Assembly: GCA_018262095.1 (NCBI GenBank)
Contig: JAGTRW010000004.1
Coordinates: 124,001-188,000 of the forward strand
DNA length: 64,000 nt
Source of the DNA: Pseudomonadota bacterium
Lineage (GTDB): Bacteria; Pseudomonadota; Gammaproteobacteria; Burkholderiales; Rhodocyclaceae
Reading direction: 5' to 3'
Shown: one piece after another, positions 53,096 to 63,326 of the stretch
Position numbering within the stretch: the first letter of the stretch is position 1
How the letters are laid out: the number at the start of each line of letters is the position of its first letter
Notes under the pieces: generated by a model
What the model was told of the DNA's origin: nothing
Databases searched by the model: none
What the model saw: the letters and a program-made list of their open reading frames with translations, nothing else
Made by a program: the position numbers and the translations under genes

Positions 53096-54111
53096 GGCTT
53101 GCCCTTCATGCCGAAGATCGGCGGCTGGGTGTAGAGGTCGATCAGCGGCACGCAGATGTTGAGCAGCAGCACGGCAAAAGCGACGCCGTCGGGATAGCCG
53201 CCGAAGACGCGGATGAGATAGGCGAGGACGCCCGCAGCGAAGCCGAAGATCAGCTTGCCCTTGGGCGTCGTACAGCCCGACACCGGGTCGGTGACGATGA
53301 AGAAGGCGCCGAGCATGGTGCCGCCCGAGAAGAGATGAAAGAGCGGATTGGCGAACTGCGCCGGGTTCCACAGCCAGAGCGCACCGGCGAAGAGCGCGAT
53401 GCCGCCGATGAAGGCGAAGGGGGCGTGAGCGCTGATGACTTTGCGCTGCCACAGCCACAGGCCGCCCAAGAGATACGCGGCAGCGACCCACTCCCAGCCG
53501 CGCCCCGCGAGCTGGCCGTAGGTGCTGGTGTCGGCGACGATCTTGGCGACCGAAACGCTGCCCTCGCCGAGCTTGAGCGCGGTCTTGAGCGCGTCGAGCG
53601 GCGTCGCGCCGCTCATCGCGTCGATTCGTGGCGCCAAGCCAAAGATCAGCGCCAGTTGATCGACAAAGCCGGCATTGGTGTCGACCGGCGGCCATTGCGA
53701 CATGAGCGCCGGGAACGAGACGATGGCCACCGCGAAGGCGATCATCGCCGGGTTGAACGGGTTCTGGCCGAGTCCGCCGTAGAGGTGCTTGGCGATTACG
53801 ATGGCGAACAACACGCCGACGACGATCAGCCACCACGGCGCGAGCGGCGGGAAAGCGAGCGCGATCAGCCAGGCGGTGACCAGTGCGCTGCCGTCGCCAA
53901 GATAGAGGGCGAGCGGCTTGCCCAGCAGTCTGAGCATCGCCGCTTCGGCGGCCAGCGCGCAAGCACTGGCGACGACGAGCTGGACCAGTACCGCCGGGCC
54001 GAGCAGCCAGACGTAGGCGGCAATGCCCGGCAGCAAGGCGGCGAGCACCTGCAGCATGACGCGCTGGACGCTGACGTTCTGCGCGAGGTAGGGCGGGGTG
54101 CTGAAGTTCAT
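53092..54111 (-). CDS. rnfD: Ion-translocating oxidoreductase subunit RnfD
   Basis: 339 residues with about nine to ten membrane helices, homologous to NqrB. Covalent FMN is expected at the Thr of SGATPLDALK. GGLGQNPFNPAMIAFA and the GGTMLGAFFIVTDPVSG block are conserved family landmarks. It starts MNFSTPPYLAQNVSVQRVM. A 187-bp gap with a repeat element separates it from rnfC, whereas the other rnf genes overlap or nearly touch. Confidence 0.94.
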   Translation of the reverse strand: MNFSTPPYLAQNVSVQRVMLQVLAALLPGIAAYVWLLGPAVLVQLVVASACALAAEAAMLRLLGKPLALYLGDGSALVTAWLIALAFPPLAPWWLIVVGVLFAIVIAKHLYGGLGQNPFNPAMIAFAVAIVSFPALMSQWPPVDTNAGFVDQLALIFGLAPRIDAMSGATPLDALKTALKLGEGSVSVAKIVADTSTYGQLAGRGWEWVAAAYLLGGLWLWQRKVISAHAPFAFIGGIALFAGALWLWNPAQFANPLFHLFSGGTMLGAFFIVTDPVSGCTTPKGKLIFGFAAGVLAYLIRVFGGYPDGVAFAVLLLNICVPLIDLYTQPPIFGMKGKP

Positions 54112-54165
54112 GATTCGCTGTCCATCTTCGACATCGGGCCGTCAACGACAAACGACCCTGGCGTC

Positions 54166-54269
54166 AACCCCTCCCGACCTCCCCTTGTCAGGGGAGGGGA
54201 AGACCGCGCCGCTCCCCCCTGATGCCCCGCAGGAAATTCCCTTGGGGGACAAGGGGGGCTGGGGGGGTT
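54166..54269. repeat. 104-bp inverted-repeat element inside the rnf operon
   Basis: Begins AACCCCTCCCGACCTCCCCT and ends with the inverted equivalent ...GGGGCTGGGGGGGTT. Internally it contains a CTCCCC-TTGTC-GGGGAG hairpin and a second C-run/G-run pair. This resembles a small MITE or REP doublet. It sits between rnfC and rnfD and would be transcribed with them. Confidence 0.6.
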
Positions 54270-54298
54270 AAACCGAGGTGTGCATGGCGACGACCGAT

Positions 54299-56020
54299 TC
54301 ATTGTTCTTCTTTCGGCGAAGGCTGTGACGCGGTGTCAGTTGAGCTTGTCGCCCCCTGCAGCGGCGCGCGGCGCGCCTCGATTTGCTCGATTTCCTTGCG
54401 CTGGGCGATGGTCAGCGCGTCGGTGTTCTTGGGTTGCACGGCCTCGCGCTGGACTCGCGCGCGCTCGATCGCGGCGGCGATCGCCGCCTGCTTGGCGGCC
54501 TGCGCTTCGCTTGCCGAATCAACCGCGGCAGCGGCGGCCGGCGCTGCGCTCGCCGTCGACTCGCTCACCACTGGCGCCGCCTTCTTGGCGGCAGCGGCCT
54601 TGGCCAGGCGCGCCGCTTTTTCGGCCTTGTCGCGCTCTTCGCGTTCGTTGCGCGATTCGAAGCGCGCTTTGGCGGCGTCGGCCTTGTTCTTTTCGCGCTC
54701 GCGCGACCAGATCTCGCTCTTGGCGAAGCGGAAGTACTGGACCAGCGGGATGTGCGACGGACAGACGTAGCTGCAGCAGCCGCATTCGATGCAGTCGAAG
54801 ATCTTGTATTCCTGCGTCTTGCCGAAGTTCCTGGCGCGCGCGAACCAGTACATCTCGAACGGCGCGAGCTCGTGCGGGCAGACCTGCGCGCACGCGCCGC
54901 AGCGGATGCACGGCATTTCGGGCAGCGCCGGCGGGAACAGCGTCTTTGAGCCGGCGATGATGCAGTTGCTCGCCTTGACGAGCGGCGCCTCCAGGCTCGG
55001 CAGCTCGAAGCCCATCATCGGGCCGCCCATCAGGTAGCTGTTGGTGTCGGCTTGGGGCGTCCCGAGCGCGACGAAATCCCTGATCGGCGTTCCGATCAGC
55101 GCTTCCCAGTTGCGCGGCGCGTCGACGTTGCCAGTGAGGGTCACGATTCGCGAGATCACCGGCTCGCCGTGCGCGATCGCGCGCCACGCGGTATAGGCGG
55201 TCGCCACGTTGAAGCACTGCACGCCCATCTCGGGCGAACGACGGCTGGCCGGGACTTCCTTGCCGGTGAGCACGCGGATCAGCTGCTTGGCGCCGCCCGC
55301 CGGGTAGCGCGTCGGCACGGCGATCACCTCGAACTCGGCGTAGTCGGCTTCGAGCTCTCGTACCGCTGCGCTCATCGCGGCGACCGCCTCGGGCTTGTTG
55401 TCCTCGATGCCGATCAGCACGCGCTTGGGTTTCAAGAGGTCGCGGAAGATCCCGGCGCCGCGAACGATCTCTTCGGCGCGTTCGCGCATCAGCATGTCGT
55501 CGCAGGTCATGAACGGCTCGCATTCGGCGCCGTTGATGACGAGTTCGTCCATCGCCACCGATTTCGCTGCGGCGAGCTTGGCGTGGCTCGGGAAGACCGC
55601 GCCGCCCAGGCCGACGACGCCCGAGTCGCGCAGGATCTCGCGAACGCGCTCGGGTGCGAGGCGCTGATAGTCGACCGGGGAGCGTTCAATCCACTGGTCG
55701 CGGCCGTCGGTCTCGATGACCACCGACAGCGTCGGCAGCCCCGACGGGTGAGCGGCGACGCGCTCTTCGACGGCGACGACGGTGCCTGACGACGGCGCAT
55801 GCACCGCCGAAGACAGCCACTGGTCGGCGCTGCCGATGCATTGTCCCTTCAAGACGTATTCGCCGACTTCGACCAGCGGATTGGGGATGCCGCCGATGCT
55901 TTGATGCAGCGGGACGATCAAGCGCGGCGGCAGCGGCGCGCGGCCGATCGGCTGCTGCAGCGATGGCGCCTTGTGCGTGTCGGGCTTGACGCCGCCCTTG
56001 AATTTGAAGAGTTGGAGCAT
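54299..56020 (-). CDS. rnfC: Ion-translocating oxidoreductase subunit RnfC
   Basis: 573-residue membrane-associated subunit that accepts NADH/NAD+ and FMN. The N-terminal RnfC barrel region is followed by a Rossmann-like NADH domain (VVGLGGAVFPSHAKLAAAKS), a SLBB region, and two [4Fe-4S] sites, CIRCGACAQVCP and CIECGCCSYVCP (about 375-425). A long Ala/Lys/Glu-rich coiled tail (about 445-573) is typical of proteobacterial RnfC/RsxC. It follows rnfB by 18 bp. Confidence 0.94.
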   Translation of the reverse strand: MLQLFKFKGGVKPDTHKAPSLQQPIGRAPLPPRLIVPLHQSIGGIPNPLVEVGEYVLKGQCIGSADQWLSSAVHAPSSGTVVAVEERVAAHPSGLPTLSVVIETDGRDQWIERSPVDYQRLAPERVREILRDSGVVGLGGAVFPSHAKLAAAKSVAMDELVINGAECEPFMTCDDMLMRERAEEIVRGAGIFRDLLKPKRVLIGIEDNKPEAVAAMSAAVRELEADYAEFEVIAVPTRYPAGGAKQLIRVLTGKEVPASRRSPEMGVQCFNVATAYTAWRAIAHGEPVISRIVTLTGNVDAPRNWEALIGTPIRDFVALGTPQADTNSYLMGGPMMGFELPSLEAPLVKASNCIIAGSKTLFPPALPEMPCIRCGACAQVCPHELAPFEMYWFARARNFGKTQEYKIFDCIECGCCSYVCPSHIPLVQYFRFAKSEIWSREREKNKADAAKARFESRNEREERDKAEKAARLAKAAAAKKAAPVVSESTASAAPAAAAAVDSASEAQAAKQAAIAAAIERARVQREAVQPKNTDALTIAQRKEIEQIEARRAPLQGATSSTDTASQPSPKEEQ

Positions 56021-56038
56021 GCGGGTATTTTCCGGCGT

Positions 56039-56590
56039 TCAGGCGACGCGCTTGAGCTGTTTGATCTCGATCACCGGATACTTCCACTTCCAGCTGTCGA
56101 TGTTCTCGGTGATCCGCGCCATGCTGATGCATTCGACCGGACACGGCGGCAGGCACAGCTCGCAGCCGGTGCACAAGGCGCCGACGATGGTGTGCATTTG
56201 CTTGGCGGCGCCGACGATGGCGTCGACCGGGCAGGCCTGGATGCACAGCGTGCAGCCGATGCAGGTTTGCTCGTCGATGATCGCGACCTGCTTGGGTTTT
56301 TCCTCGGCGTCGAGCGGCTTGACTTCGCGACCGAGCAGGTCGGCGAGCTTGCGCACGCCTTCCTGGCCGCCGGGCGGGCACAGATTGATTTCGGCTTCGC
56401 CTTCGGCGATCGCTTCGGCGTAGGGCTTGCAGCCCGGGTAGCCGCATTGCCCGCATTGCGTCTGCGGCAGGATGGCCTCGATTTTTTCGACCAGCGGGTT
56501 GCCTTCGACCTTGAACTTGATCGAGGCGTAACCGAGCGCCGAACCGAGCACGATGGCGCCGAGCGCCATGATCAGGATCGCGGTGAGCAT
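56039..56590 (-). CDS. rnfB: Ion-translocating oxidoreductase subunit RnfB
   Basis: 183 residues. One N-terminal membrane helix (about 3-25), then a [4Fe-4S] domain with [19 protein letters not shown] and a later C, followed by two ferredoxin-like cluster motifs [16 protein letters not shown] and [16 protein letters not shown]. It is the likely ferredoxin-docking subunit. Start ATG 56590 shares one base with the rnfA stop (TAATG). A long open extension upstream overlaps rnfA in another frame and is not real. Confidence 0.95.
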   Translation of the reverse strand: MLTAILIMALGAIVLGSALGYASIKFKVEGNPLVEKIEAILPQTQCGQCGYPGCKPYAEAIAEGEAEINLCPPGGQEGVRKLADLLGREVKPLDAEEKPKQVAIIDEQTCIGCTLCIQACPVDAIVGAAKQMHTIVGALCTGCELCLPPCPVECISMARITENIDSWKWKYPVIEIKQLKRVA

Positions 56591-57174
56591 TACTGGTACT
56601 TGTCCAGGCCGGCGAAGCCCATGAAAGCGAGGCTCATCAGCCCGGCGGTGACCATCGCGATGGCGACGCCGCGAAAATGAACGGGAACGTCGGCGCCTTC
56701 GACGCGTTCGCGGATTCCGGCGAAGAGCACCAGCACCAGCGAAAAACCGATCGCGCTGCCGGCGCCGAAGAGCAGCGACTCGACGAAGTTGTACTGGTTG
56801 GCGACGTTGAGTAGCGGAACGCCGAGCACCGCGCAGTTGGTGGTGATCAGCGGCAGGTAGATGCCCAGCACTTGGTGCAGCACCGGGCTGGTTTTCTGGA
56901 TCACCATCTCGGTGAGCTGGACGATCGCCGCGATGGTGACGATGAACGACAGCGTGCGCAGGTATTCGAGCCCGAACGGCATGAGCAGGAAGTGGTCGAT
57001 GACGTAGCTCGCGCCGGTCGCGACGGTGAGCACGAAGGTCGTCGCCGAGCCCATGCCGAAGGCCGTTTCCACTTTCTTGGAAACGCCCATGAACGGGCAC
57101 AGGCCGAGGATTCTGACCAGCACGACGTTGTTGACCAGCACAGCGCCGACGATGATGAACAGGTAATGGGTCAT
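56590..57174 (-). CDS. rnfA: Ion-translocating oxidoreductase subunit RnfA
   Basis: 194 residues, six membrane helices, homologous to NqrE. Conserved half-helix cysteines lie in [17 protein letters not shown] and [15 protein letters not shown], where a membrane [2Fe-2S] cluster is shared with RnfE. Start ATG 57174 gives the usual MTHYLFI N-terminus. First gene of rnfABCDGE-nth, transcribed leftward from a promoter at about 57230-57257. Confidence 0.95.
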   Translation of the reverse strand: MTHYLFIIVGAVLVNNVVLVRILGLCPFMGVSKKVETAFGMGSATTFVLTVATGASYVIDHFLLMPFGLEYLRTLSFIVTIAAIVQLTEMVIQKTSPVLHQVLGIYLPLITTNCAVLGVPLLNVANQYNFVESLLFGAGSAIGFSLVLVLFAGIRERVEGADVPVHFRGVAIAMVTAGLMSLAFMGFAGLDKYQ

Positions 57175-57228
57175 GGGTGGCCGGGCGGGAAAAGCCTGCA
57201 AAGGCTGCAGGGGCGGCAAAGCGTTGCG

Positions 57229-57257
57229 ATTATCCGCTATTGGCGGGGGGCATTCAA
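57229..57257 (-). promoter_or_regulatory. Sigma70-type promoter of the rnf operon
   Basis: On the minus strand TTGAAT (57257-57252), exactly 17 bp, GATAAT (57234-57229). It lies 55 bp before the rnfA start, in the only sizeable gap upstream of the operon. Confidence 0.55.
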
Positions 57258-57286
57258 CCTTGTTGCGGGTATAAGTATATAAGGCG

Positions 57287-58303
57287 TTACGCTTTTCTGG
57301 CCTTGGCGATCGCTGCTGCGGCCTCGGCGATCAGTCCGGGGCCGCGATAGACCAAGCCCGAATAGAGTTGCACCAGACTGGCGCCGGCGTCGATCTTGGC
57401 CTGCGCGTCGGCGCCTGAGACGATGCCGCCGACGCCGATGATAGCCACTTCGCCGGCCAGCGCGCGGGCGAGTTTGCCGAGCACGCGTGTCGACTTTTCG
57501 AACAGCGGCGCGCCCGACAGGCCGCCGGCTTCGCTGGCGTTCGGCAAGCCGTCGACGCCGTCGCGCGCGAGCGTGGTGGTGGTCGCGATCGCGCCGTCGA
57601 TGCGCTGCGCGCGCAGCCGGTCGGCGATCGACTGGATCTGCCCGTCGTCAAGATCGGCGGCGATCTTGATCGCCAGCGGAACGTACTTGCCGTGTTTGTC
57701 GGTAAGCCGCGCCTGCTCGGCCTTGAGGCGCGAAAGCAGCGCGTCGAGCGTGTCGAGCGCGTTGTTGGCGCCCGAAATATTGATCGCGATATAGCTTGCC
57801 GCGCCATAGACGCGTTCGACGCCGATCAGGTAGTCGTCGGCGGCTTTTTCGCTCGGCGTGTCGAAATTCTTGCCGACGTTGATGCCGACGATTCCGCCGC
57901 GGCGCGCGAACTGCGCGCTCGCGAGGTGGGCGAGCAACTGGTCGACGCCGCAGCTGTTGCCCCCCAGCCGGTTGATGATCGCCTGGCTTCCCCCAACGCG
58001 GAACAAGCGCGGCTTGGGGTTGCCCGGTTGCGGGCGCGGCGTCACCGTACCGATCTCGATGAAGCCGAAGCCCAGCGCAGCGAGCGCATCGACGTGTTCG
58101 CCGTCCTTGTCGAAGCCGGCGGCGAGGCCCACCGGGTTGGGGAAGTCGATGCCCATCACGCGTACCGGATCGGACGGCGGCGCTTTCGCCAGCAGGCCGG
58201 CGATTCCCGCGCGGTTGATGAAGTCGATTCCATTCATCGCCAGGCGATGGGCGGTTTCGGGGTCGAGCGCGAAGAGAAGTTTGCGGATCAATGAATCAGG
58301 CAT
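57287..58303 (-). CDS. pyrD: Class 2 (quinone-type) dihydroorotate dehydrogenase homologue lacking the catalytic loop
   Basis: 338 residues with the overall class 2 fold: N-terminal membrane-associating helices (about 1-30), [41 protein letters not shown] and the FMN-phosphate site [17 protein letters not shown]. Two functional motifs deviate. NRMGFNN (E. coli 111-117) reads NRLGGNS. The NISSPNTxxLRxLQ loop, which contains the catalytic base Ser175 of E. coli PyrD, is replaced by [10 protein letters not shown] (about 175-184). This looks like an in-frame loss of about 11 residues. FMN binding may survive; dihydroorotate oxidation is doubtful. An intact PyrDB/PyrK pair exists at 42433-44180. 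Confidence 0.82.
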   Translation of the reverse strand: MPDSLIRKLLFALDPETAHRLAMNGIDFINRAGIAGLLAKAPPSDPVRVMGIDFPNPVGLAAGFDKDGEHVDALAALGFGFIEIGTVTPRPQPGNPKPRLFRVGGSQAIINRLGGNSCGVDQLLAHLASAQFARRGGIVGINVGKNFDTPSEKAADDYLIGVERVYGAASYIAINISGANNALDTLDALLSRLKAEQARLTDKHGKYVPLAIKIAADLDDGQIQSIADRLRAQRIDGAIATTTTLARDGVDGLPNASEAGGLSGAPLFEKSTRVLGKLARALAGEVAIIGVGGIVSGADAQAKIDAGASLVQLYSGLVYRGPGLIAEAAAAIAKARKA

Positions 58304-58452
58304 CGGCGAATCTTACCGCATCGGCGCTGCCAATGACGTTGGCAAAAACGGCGCGACACCCCGGTCATCGAGCTGCGCCGATTCGCTGCAGAGCGATGGT
58401 CAAGCGCACTTCGATCGGCTATTCTCGAGGCTCCTCATGACTTAGCGTTGGC

Positions 58453-60579
58453 GTGGGCAATTCCTCTTTTCTTGCTGCTTTGCAGTTGCTATCCAGCCAT
58501 CGCTGGCTCAGAGCGATCCGCAACAGTCTGGTGCTGCTGCTGCCGGTCATTTTTGTCGGGGCGCTGGCGCTGTTGCTCGGCAGTTTTCCTTTCGCCATCC
58601 TGCTGCCGCAGACGTCAGTGGAGGTGTGGCGCGATTTGAGCCATCTGGCGCTGCTCGTGTGGCAGGCGAGCGGCGGCATCCTGGCGCTGTGCCTGGTGGT
58701 GCTGATCAGTCACTATCTGGCTGTCGATGCCAGAGAAAGGCGGGTCGCCGAAGTTTCACCGCCCTTGGCGGCGACCGTGGCACTGGTCAATCTCTTCATC
58801 TTCACCCAGCTTTTCCTGGGGCCTGATGTCCACCTCTGGATGTTCGGCGCACGCAGTACGCTGATCGCCATTCTGGTTGCCATTTCGAGTTCCGAGTTGC
58901 TCTTCCTGTGCTTGCGTTGCAAGGCGCTACGCGTCGGACGCCAGACCTACGTGCTCGACCCCAGCCTGCATCTGGCCGTTCGTGCCATCGTCCCGGTGCT
59001 GACGACGGTGCTGGCGTTTTTGCTGCTCAGCAAGGCGCTGTCGCTGTTTCATCCCGACTTGAGCCGCTCGATCGGCGTCGGCCTGCTCCGGCTCGACCAG
59101 GCTTTCGCCAGCGAATTGCCCGGATTGCTGGTGCTCAGCGTCCTGCATCAACTGCTCTGGTTCGTCGGTATCCACGGAACGAATGTGTTGGAAAACGTTT
59201 TTTCCGTTCTGTTTTATTCGGCCGGCGATGGCCGGCAAGTCCTCGGGATGTCGAAGACGCTTTTCGACCTTTACGTGCATGTCGGCGGTTCGGGGTCGAC
59301 GCTCGGCCTGCTGCTGGTCATCCTGATCCGTCACCGGTCCGGCGACTCCGGGCGCGTCGCTCGCTACGCGCTGATTCCGTCGCTGTTCAACATCAACGAG
59401 CTGGTGATTTTCGGCCTGCCGATCGTCTTCAATCCGGTCTATCTCGTTCCCTTCGTTCTCGCGCCGCTGCTGCAGATCGTCGTGAGCTACCTGTGCATTC
59501 GTTACGGGCTGGTCGCTCTCGATGTCGTCGCGGTGCCCTGGATCACCCCGCCGCCGCTGGCCGGGATGATCAATTCAGCAAGCTGGCATGGCGCTGCGCT
59601 GCAGCTTTGCAATCTGCTGATGAGCGCCGCGGTTTATTCGCCATTCGTCGGTTTCGCCGAGCGGCAAGGACATCGCGAGGGGCTCGGCAATGTGCAGCGA
59701 ATCCTTTCCGAAATTGAAGGTATCCGGGTTCAGTCGAGCAGCGTTCTCAGTCGCCACGACGACATCGGCCACACCGCGCGCAAGCTGGTCCACGAATTCA
59801 TTCAGGACCTTGGAAGCGAGCGGGTCTTTCTCGCCTATCAGCCGCAGCACGACGTCAGTCAGCGGGTGGTCGGCGTCGAGGCGCTGCTGCGCTGGAAACA
59901 CCGCCATTTTGGCTTGATCTCGCCCGGCGTCATCTGCGTGTTGCTTGAAGAAGCCAATCAGATCTGCGCCTTGGGGCGCTGGACGATCGTTGTGGCGTGT
60001 CGGCAGTTGCGCGACTGGAAGTTGGCGGGGATCGAAAATCTGCGCGTGTCGGTCAATCTGTCGCCGCTGCAGCTCAAGGACGCCGGGCTGCTGCCGCTCG
60101 TCGTCGAGTGTTTGCAGGGCAATCACTTGCAGGCGGGCGAGCTGGCGCTGGAGCTCACCGAGTCGCAGCACGTTCCCGACGACCGGGAATCGGTGCAAAC
60201 GCTCAAGGCGCTGCAAGCGATGGGGATTCATCTCGAGATGGACGATTTCGGCATGGGTTACAGCTCGATGCTCTATATCCGGCGCTTTCATTTCGACGCC
60301 ATCAAGCTCGACGGCTCATTGACTCGGGAGGTGCTGCAGAGCAATAACTGCCGCGACATCATCGCCTCGGTGGTGCAACTGGCTCGTGCGCTCAAGATGC
60401 GGGTCGTTGCCGAGTACGTCGAAACCCGCGAACAGCAGGAACTGCTGGCTAGACTTGGCTGCGATGCTTTTCAGGGGTATTTGTACAGCCCGGCGCTGGT
60501 TGGTGAGCAATGCCTCGACTATCTGCGCGAGCGGGCGTCGGTCGGCGACTGTCGGCCAGTCACGGCTCAAGCCACCTGA
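58453..60579 (+). CDS. PTS EIIC-like membrane domain fused to EAL c-di-GMP phosphodiesterase
   Basis: 708 residues from GTG 58453. Residues ~1-400 form a lactose/cellobiose-type EIIC transporter domain with ~10 helices. Its signatures are [10 protein letters not shown] (near 240) and [20 protein letters not shown] (near 312). Residues ~440-700 form an EAL domain with all catalytic blocks: [35 protein letters not shown] and [10 protein letters not shown] (Tyr where Gly is usual). No EIIA or EIIB domain or gene is nearby, so the EIIC part may be a sugar sensor rather than a transporter. It should degrade c-di-GMP at the inner membrane. Confidence 0.88.
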   Translation: MGNSSFLAALQLLSSHRWLRAIRNSLVLLLPVIFVGALALLLGSFPFAILLPQTSVEVWRDLSHLALLVWQASGGILALCLVVLISHYLAVDARERRVAEVSPPLAATVALVNLFIFTQLFLGPDVHLWMFGARSTLIAILVAISSSELLFLCLRCKALRVGRQTYVLDPSLHLAVRAIVPVLTTVLAFLLLSKALSLFHPDLSRSIGVGLLRLDQAFASELPGLLVLSVLHQLLWFVGIHGTNVLENVFSVLFYSAGDGRQVLGMSKTLFDLYVHVGGSGSTLGLLLVILIRHRSGDSGRVARYALIPSLFNINELVIFGLPIVFNPVYLVPFVLAPLLQIVVSYLCIRYGLVALDVVAVPWITPPPLAGMINSASWHGAALQLCNLLMSAAVYSPFVGFAERQGHREGLGNVQRILSEIEGIRVQSSSVLSRHDDIGHTARKLVHEFIQDLGSERVFLAYQPQHDVSQRVVGVEALLRWKHRHFGLISPGVICVLLEEANQICALGRWTIVVACRQLRDWKLAGIENLRVSVNLSPLQLKDAGLLPLVVECLQGNHLQAGELALELTESQHVPDDRESVQTLKALQAMGIHLEMDDFGMGYSSMLYIRRFHFDAIKLDGSLTREVLQSNNCRDIIASVVQLARALKMRVVAEYVETREQQELLARLGCDAFQGYLYSPALVGEQCLDYLRERASVGDCRPVTAQAT

Positions 60580-63253
60580 GCAGGCTGGCGAAGAGCTGGT
60601 CGGGGTCGATCGGCTTGACGATGAAGTCGTTCATGCCGGCGGCAAGACAGCGCGCCTTGTCTTCGGCGAAGGCGTTGGCGGTCATCGCCAGGATCGGGGT
60701 CTGGCGGTGCTTGGCCAGTTCCCGGATTCTTGGTGTCGCCGCCAGCCCGTCGAGATTGGGCATTTGCATGTCCATCAGGATCAGCGCGTAATCGTTTTCC
60801 GTCGCTTGGCGGATCGCCTCGACGCCGTCGGCCGCAGTGTCGACGGCGAGGCCGCAGTCTTCGAGCAGATACTGTGAAATGGCGAGGTTGACCGGTTCGT
60901 CGTCGACCAGCAGAACGCGGCGGCCGGCATGGTGCGCGCGGATCGCCGCTTCGGCGTCGGCCGGCGCGGCGGGCGGCGTGATCGCGTCGGCCCGGCGCTT
61001 AAGGCGCGCGGTGAACCAGAAGGTGCTGCCGACCCCGGGCTGGCTTTCGACGCCAGCGTCGCCGCCCATCAGTTCGGCGATCCGCCGGGTGATCGCCAGC
61101 CCCAGTCCGCTGCCGCCGTACTTGCGCGTCGTCGAATTGTCGGCCTGTTCGAAGCTGCCAAAGAGCCGAGGCAGGACGTCCGGCGCGATGCCGATGCCGG
61201 TGTCGCTCACGGCGAAGCGCAGCACCGCCGAATGGTCGTCAACGTCGAGTGCCTGCGCGCCCAGTGTCACCGATCCGCGTTCGGTGAATTTTACGGCGTT
61301 GGTCGCGTAGTTGAGCAGCGCCTGCTGCAAGCGCGTCGGGTCGCCGCAGAGGCCTGACGGGAAAGACGCGCCGGCAGCGCTGTCGACGCGTAGCGCCAGG
61401 CCCTTGGCCAGCGCGCGTTCGCTGACCATGGCGCTGACGTTGGCGAGCAGGCGGTCGATACGCAGCGGCGCGTCGTCGAGAATGAACTTGCCGGCCTCGA
61501 TCTTGGACAGGTCGAGGATGTTGTTGATGGTAGACAGCAGGTGGCGGCTGGCGGTGTCGATCTGGTCGAGGCGCTCGGCCTGCTGCGCGGTGACGCCGCT
61601 GCGGCGCAGGATGCTGGCCATGCCCAGGATGGCGTTCATCGGGGTGCGGATTTCGTGGCTCATGTTGGCCAGGAAGGCGCTCTTGGCGAGGTTGGCGGCC
61701 TGCGCGGCGTCGCGTGCCTGCGCCAGTTCAGCGGTGCGCGAAGCGACCAGTTCTTCGAGGTGGTGGCGGTGCTGCGCAAGCTCGGCTTCGCTCGCCTTGC
61801 GCTCGGCGATGTCGGTGCCGATGCCCATGAAATACGAGCGGTTCTGCGCCTCGAACCTGACGCCGGAAAGGTGGAAGGGGCGCGCCGTCCCGTCTTTGGC
61901 GAGCAGTTGCGCTTCGACCGAGGCCTCGCCGTCGGCCATCAGCTTTTCGATCGCGGCCATGACCGCTTTCTTCGCGTGCGGAAGATGCCAGTCGGTGACG
62001 TGACGGCCTTCGATCTCTGCCGCCTGGTAGCCGAGCAGTACCTCGTGCTGCTTGTTCCAGAGCACCAGGCGGCATTCCGGGTAGGTGTAGAGGTAAAAGA
62101 TCCCGGGCAGCTTGTCGAGCACCAGCGCCGAAAACTGCTGTGCCTCGCGCAGCGCCGTTTCACGCTGTCCCAGCGTTTCGAGCAGCCGGTTGAAGCCGGC
62201 AATCAGTTGGCCGACCTCGTCGTCGCGGATGACCGGCAGCGCCTGCGCCGGCTGCTGGCTCGAAGGCAGCGCTGCCAGCGTATTGGCGGCGGCGACCAGC
62301 GGCATGAACTGGCGGCGCAGCATCCACCAGGTCAGGCAGCCGGCCAGCAGCGTCAGCACGAAAGTCGCCAGCAGCATGTGCTGCTGCATGTCGCGGATCG
62401 GCGCGAAGGCTTCGGCGGTCGGCAGCAGCGCCACCACGTACCAGCCAGCGGCCGGAACGGTTTTGGCCGAGACCAGTTCTTCAATACCGCGCGGGCTGGT
62501 GAGCACGCCCGAGCCCTCGTAGCCGTCGACAAAGCGATCGATCAGCGGGGTGACTCCGGCCGCCGGCAGCGCTTCGAGGATGCGGCTTTTGTCGGTGGCG
62601 GTGACCACCAGCCGATGCTGCGGCGAAATCAGCAGATAGCCGCCGGACTTGCCGTAGGCGTTCTCGCCGATCTGGTCGAGAAAATTGGGGCGCGTCAGGT
62701 TGGTCACTCCGGACAGCGCGCCGATCACCTGCCCCTGCGCATCGAGAATCGGTACCGCCATGCCCAGCACCGGGACTTTGAGTGTCTTGCCTGCGCCCGG
62801 GCGGGCAATCGTCGATCGGCCCTGCGTCAGCGCGGCGGCGACCGCGTCGTTGTCGATGAAGTTGATGCCGAGGCGTCCGGCCGACGACGGGACGTCGGCA
62901 ATCGCTGTGCCGTTAAGGTCGAAGACGTTCATTCCGGCGTTGAACAGCATCTGCAGCGCCAGGTTCTGTTCGAGCACCGTCTGCAGACTGGCCGGCCGGT
63001 CGCGCATCGCCGGCGCCGACGACGCGGCGACGATCTCAAGCACCTCGAAGCGGGTGCGCAGTTCGTGGTCAAGCTGACTGGCGAGCAAGGATGCCGTCGA
63101 GAATTGCTGCTCGCCGAGCCGGCGCTCCATGTCACGGCGCAACATCTGGCTGGCGAAAAACGACAGCGACCACAGGCTCGCCACGAAAATGGCCAAGGTC
63201 GCCAAGGTGATCCGGGCTTTGAGCGAATGCTGCGGGAGAACTTTGGAACCCAT
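60560..63253 (-). CDS. Hybrid sensor histidine kinase (double-Cache, PAS, HisKA-HATPase-REC)
   Basis: 897 residues. TM1 (about 13-35), periplasmic double-Cache-like sensor, TM2 (about 290-315), HAMP-like region, PAS (about 375-485), coiled coil, HisKA with [11 protein letters not shown], a complete HATPase ([44 protein letters not shown]) and a C-terminal receiver with VDDEPVN, phospho-acceptor Asp in LILMDMQMP, and the switch Lys in IVKP. It phosphorylates its own receiver; an HPt partner is needed to pass the signal on. The sensor half is a close paralogue of that in the cyclase gene at 14392-17601. Its 3' end overlaps the convergent EIIC-EAL gene by 20 bp. Confidence 0.92.
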   Translation of the reverse strand: MGSKVLPQHSLKARITLATLAIFVASLWSLSFFASQMLRRDMERRLGEQQFSTASLLASQLDHELRTRFEVLEIVAASSAPAMRDRPASLQTVLEQNLALQMLFNAGMNVFDLNGTAIADVPSSAGRLGINFIDNDAVAAALTQGRSTIARPGAGKTLKVPVLGMAVPILDAQGQVIGALSGVTNLTRPNFLDQIGENAYGKSGGYLLISPQHRLVVTATDKSRILEALPAAGVTPLIDRFVDGYEGSGVLTSPRGIEELVSAKTVPAAGWYVVALLPTAEAFAPIRDMQQHMLLATFVLTLLAGCLTWWMLRRQFMPLVAAANTLAALPSSQQPAQALPVIRDDEVGQLIAGFNRLLETLGQRETALREAQQFSALVLDKLPGIFYLYTYPECRLVLWNKQHEVLLGYQAAEIEGRHVTDWHLPHAKKAVMAAIEKLMADGEASVEAQLLAKDGTARPFHLSGVRFEAQNRSYFMGIGTDIAERKASEAELAQHRHHLEELVASRTAELAQARDAAQAANLAKSAFLANMSHEIRTPMNAILGMASILRRSGVTAQQAERLDQIDTASRHLLSTINNILDLSKIEAGKFILDDAPLRIDRLLANVSAMVSERALAKGLALRVDSAAGASFPSGLCGDPTRLQQALLNYATNAVKFTERGSVTLGAQALDVDDHSAVLRFAVSDTGIGIAPDVLPRLFGSFEQADNSTTRKYGGSGLGLAITRRIAELMGGDAGVESQPGVGSTFWFTARLKRRADAITPPAAPADAEAAIRAHHAGRRVLLVDDEPVNLAISQYLLEDCGLAVDTAADGVEAIRQATENDYALILMDMQMPNLDGLAATPRIRELAKHRQTPILAMTANAFAEDKARCLAAGMNDFIVKPIDPDQLFASLLRWLEP

Positions 63254-63326
63254 TGCCGTGGCCGTCGTGAAAGCGATGCGTTTTTCGTGCTGCGATGATA
63301 CCCCGGTTGTCCCGGGCCGCTGTCAA

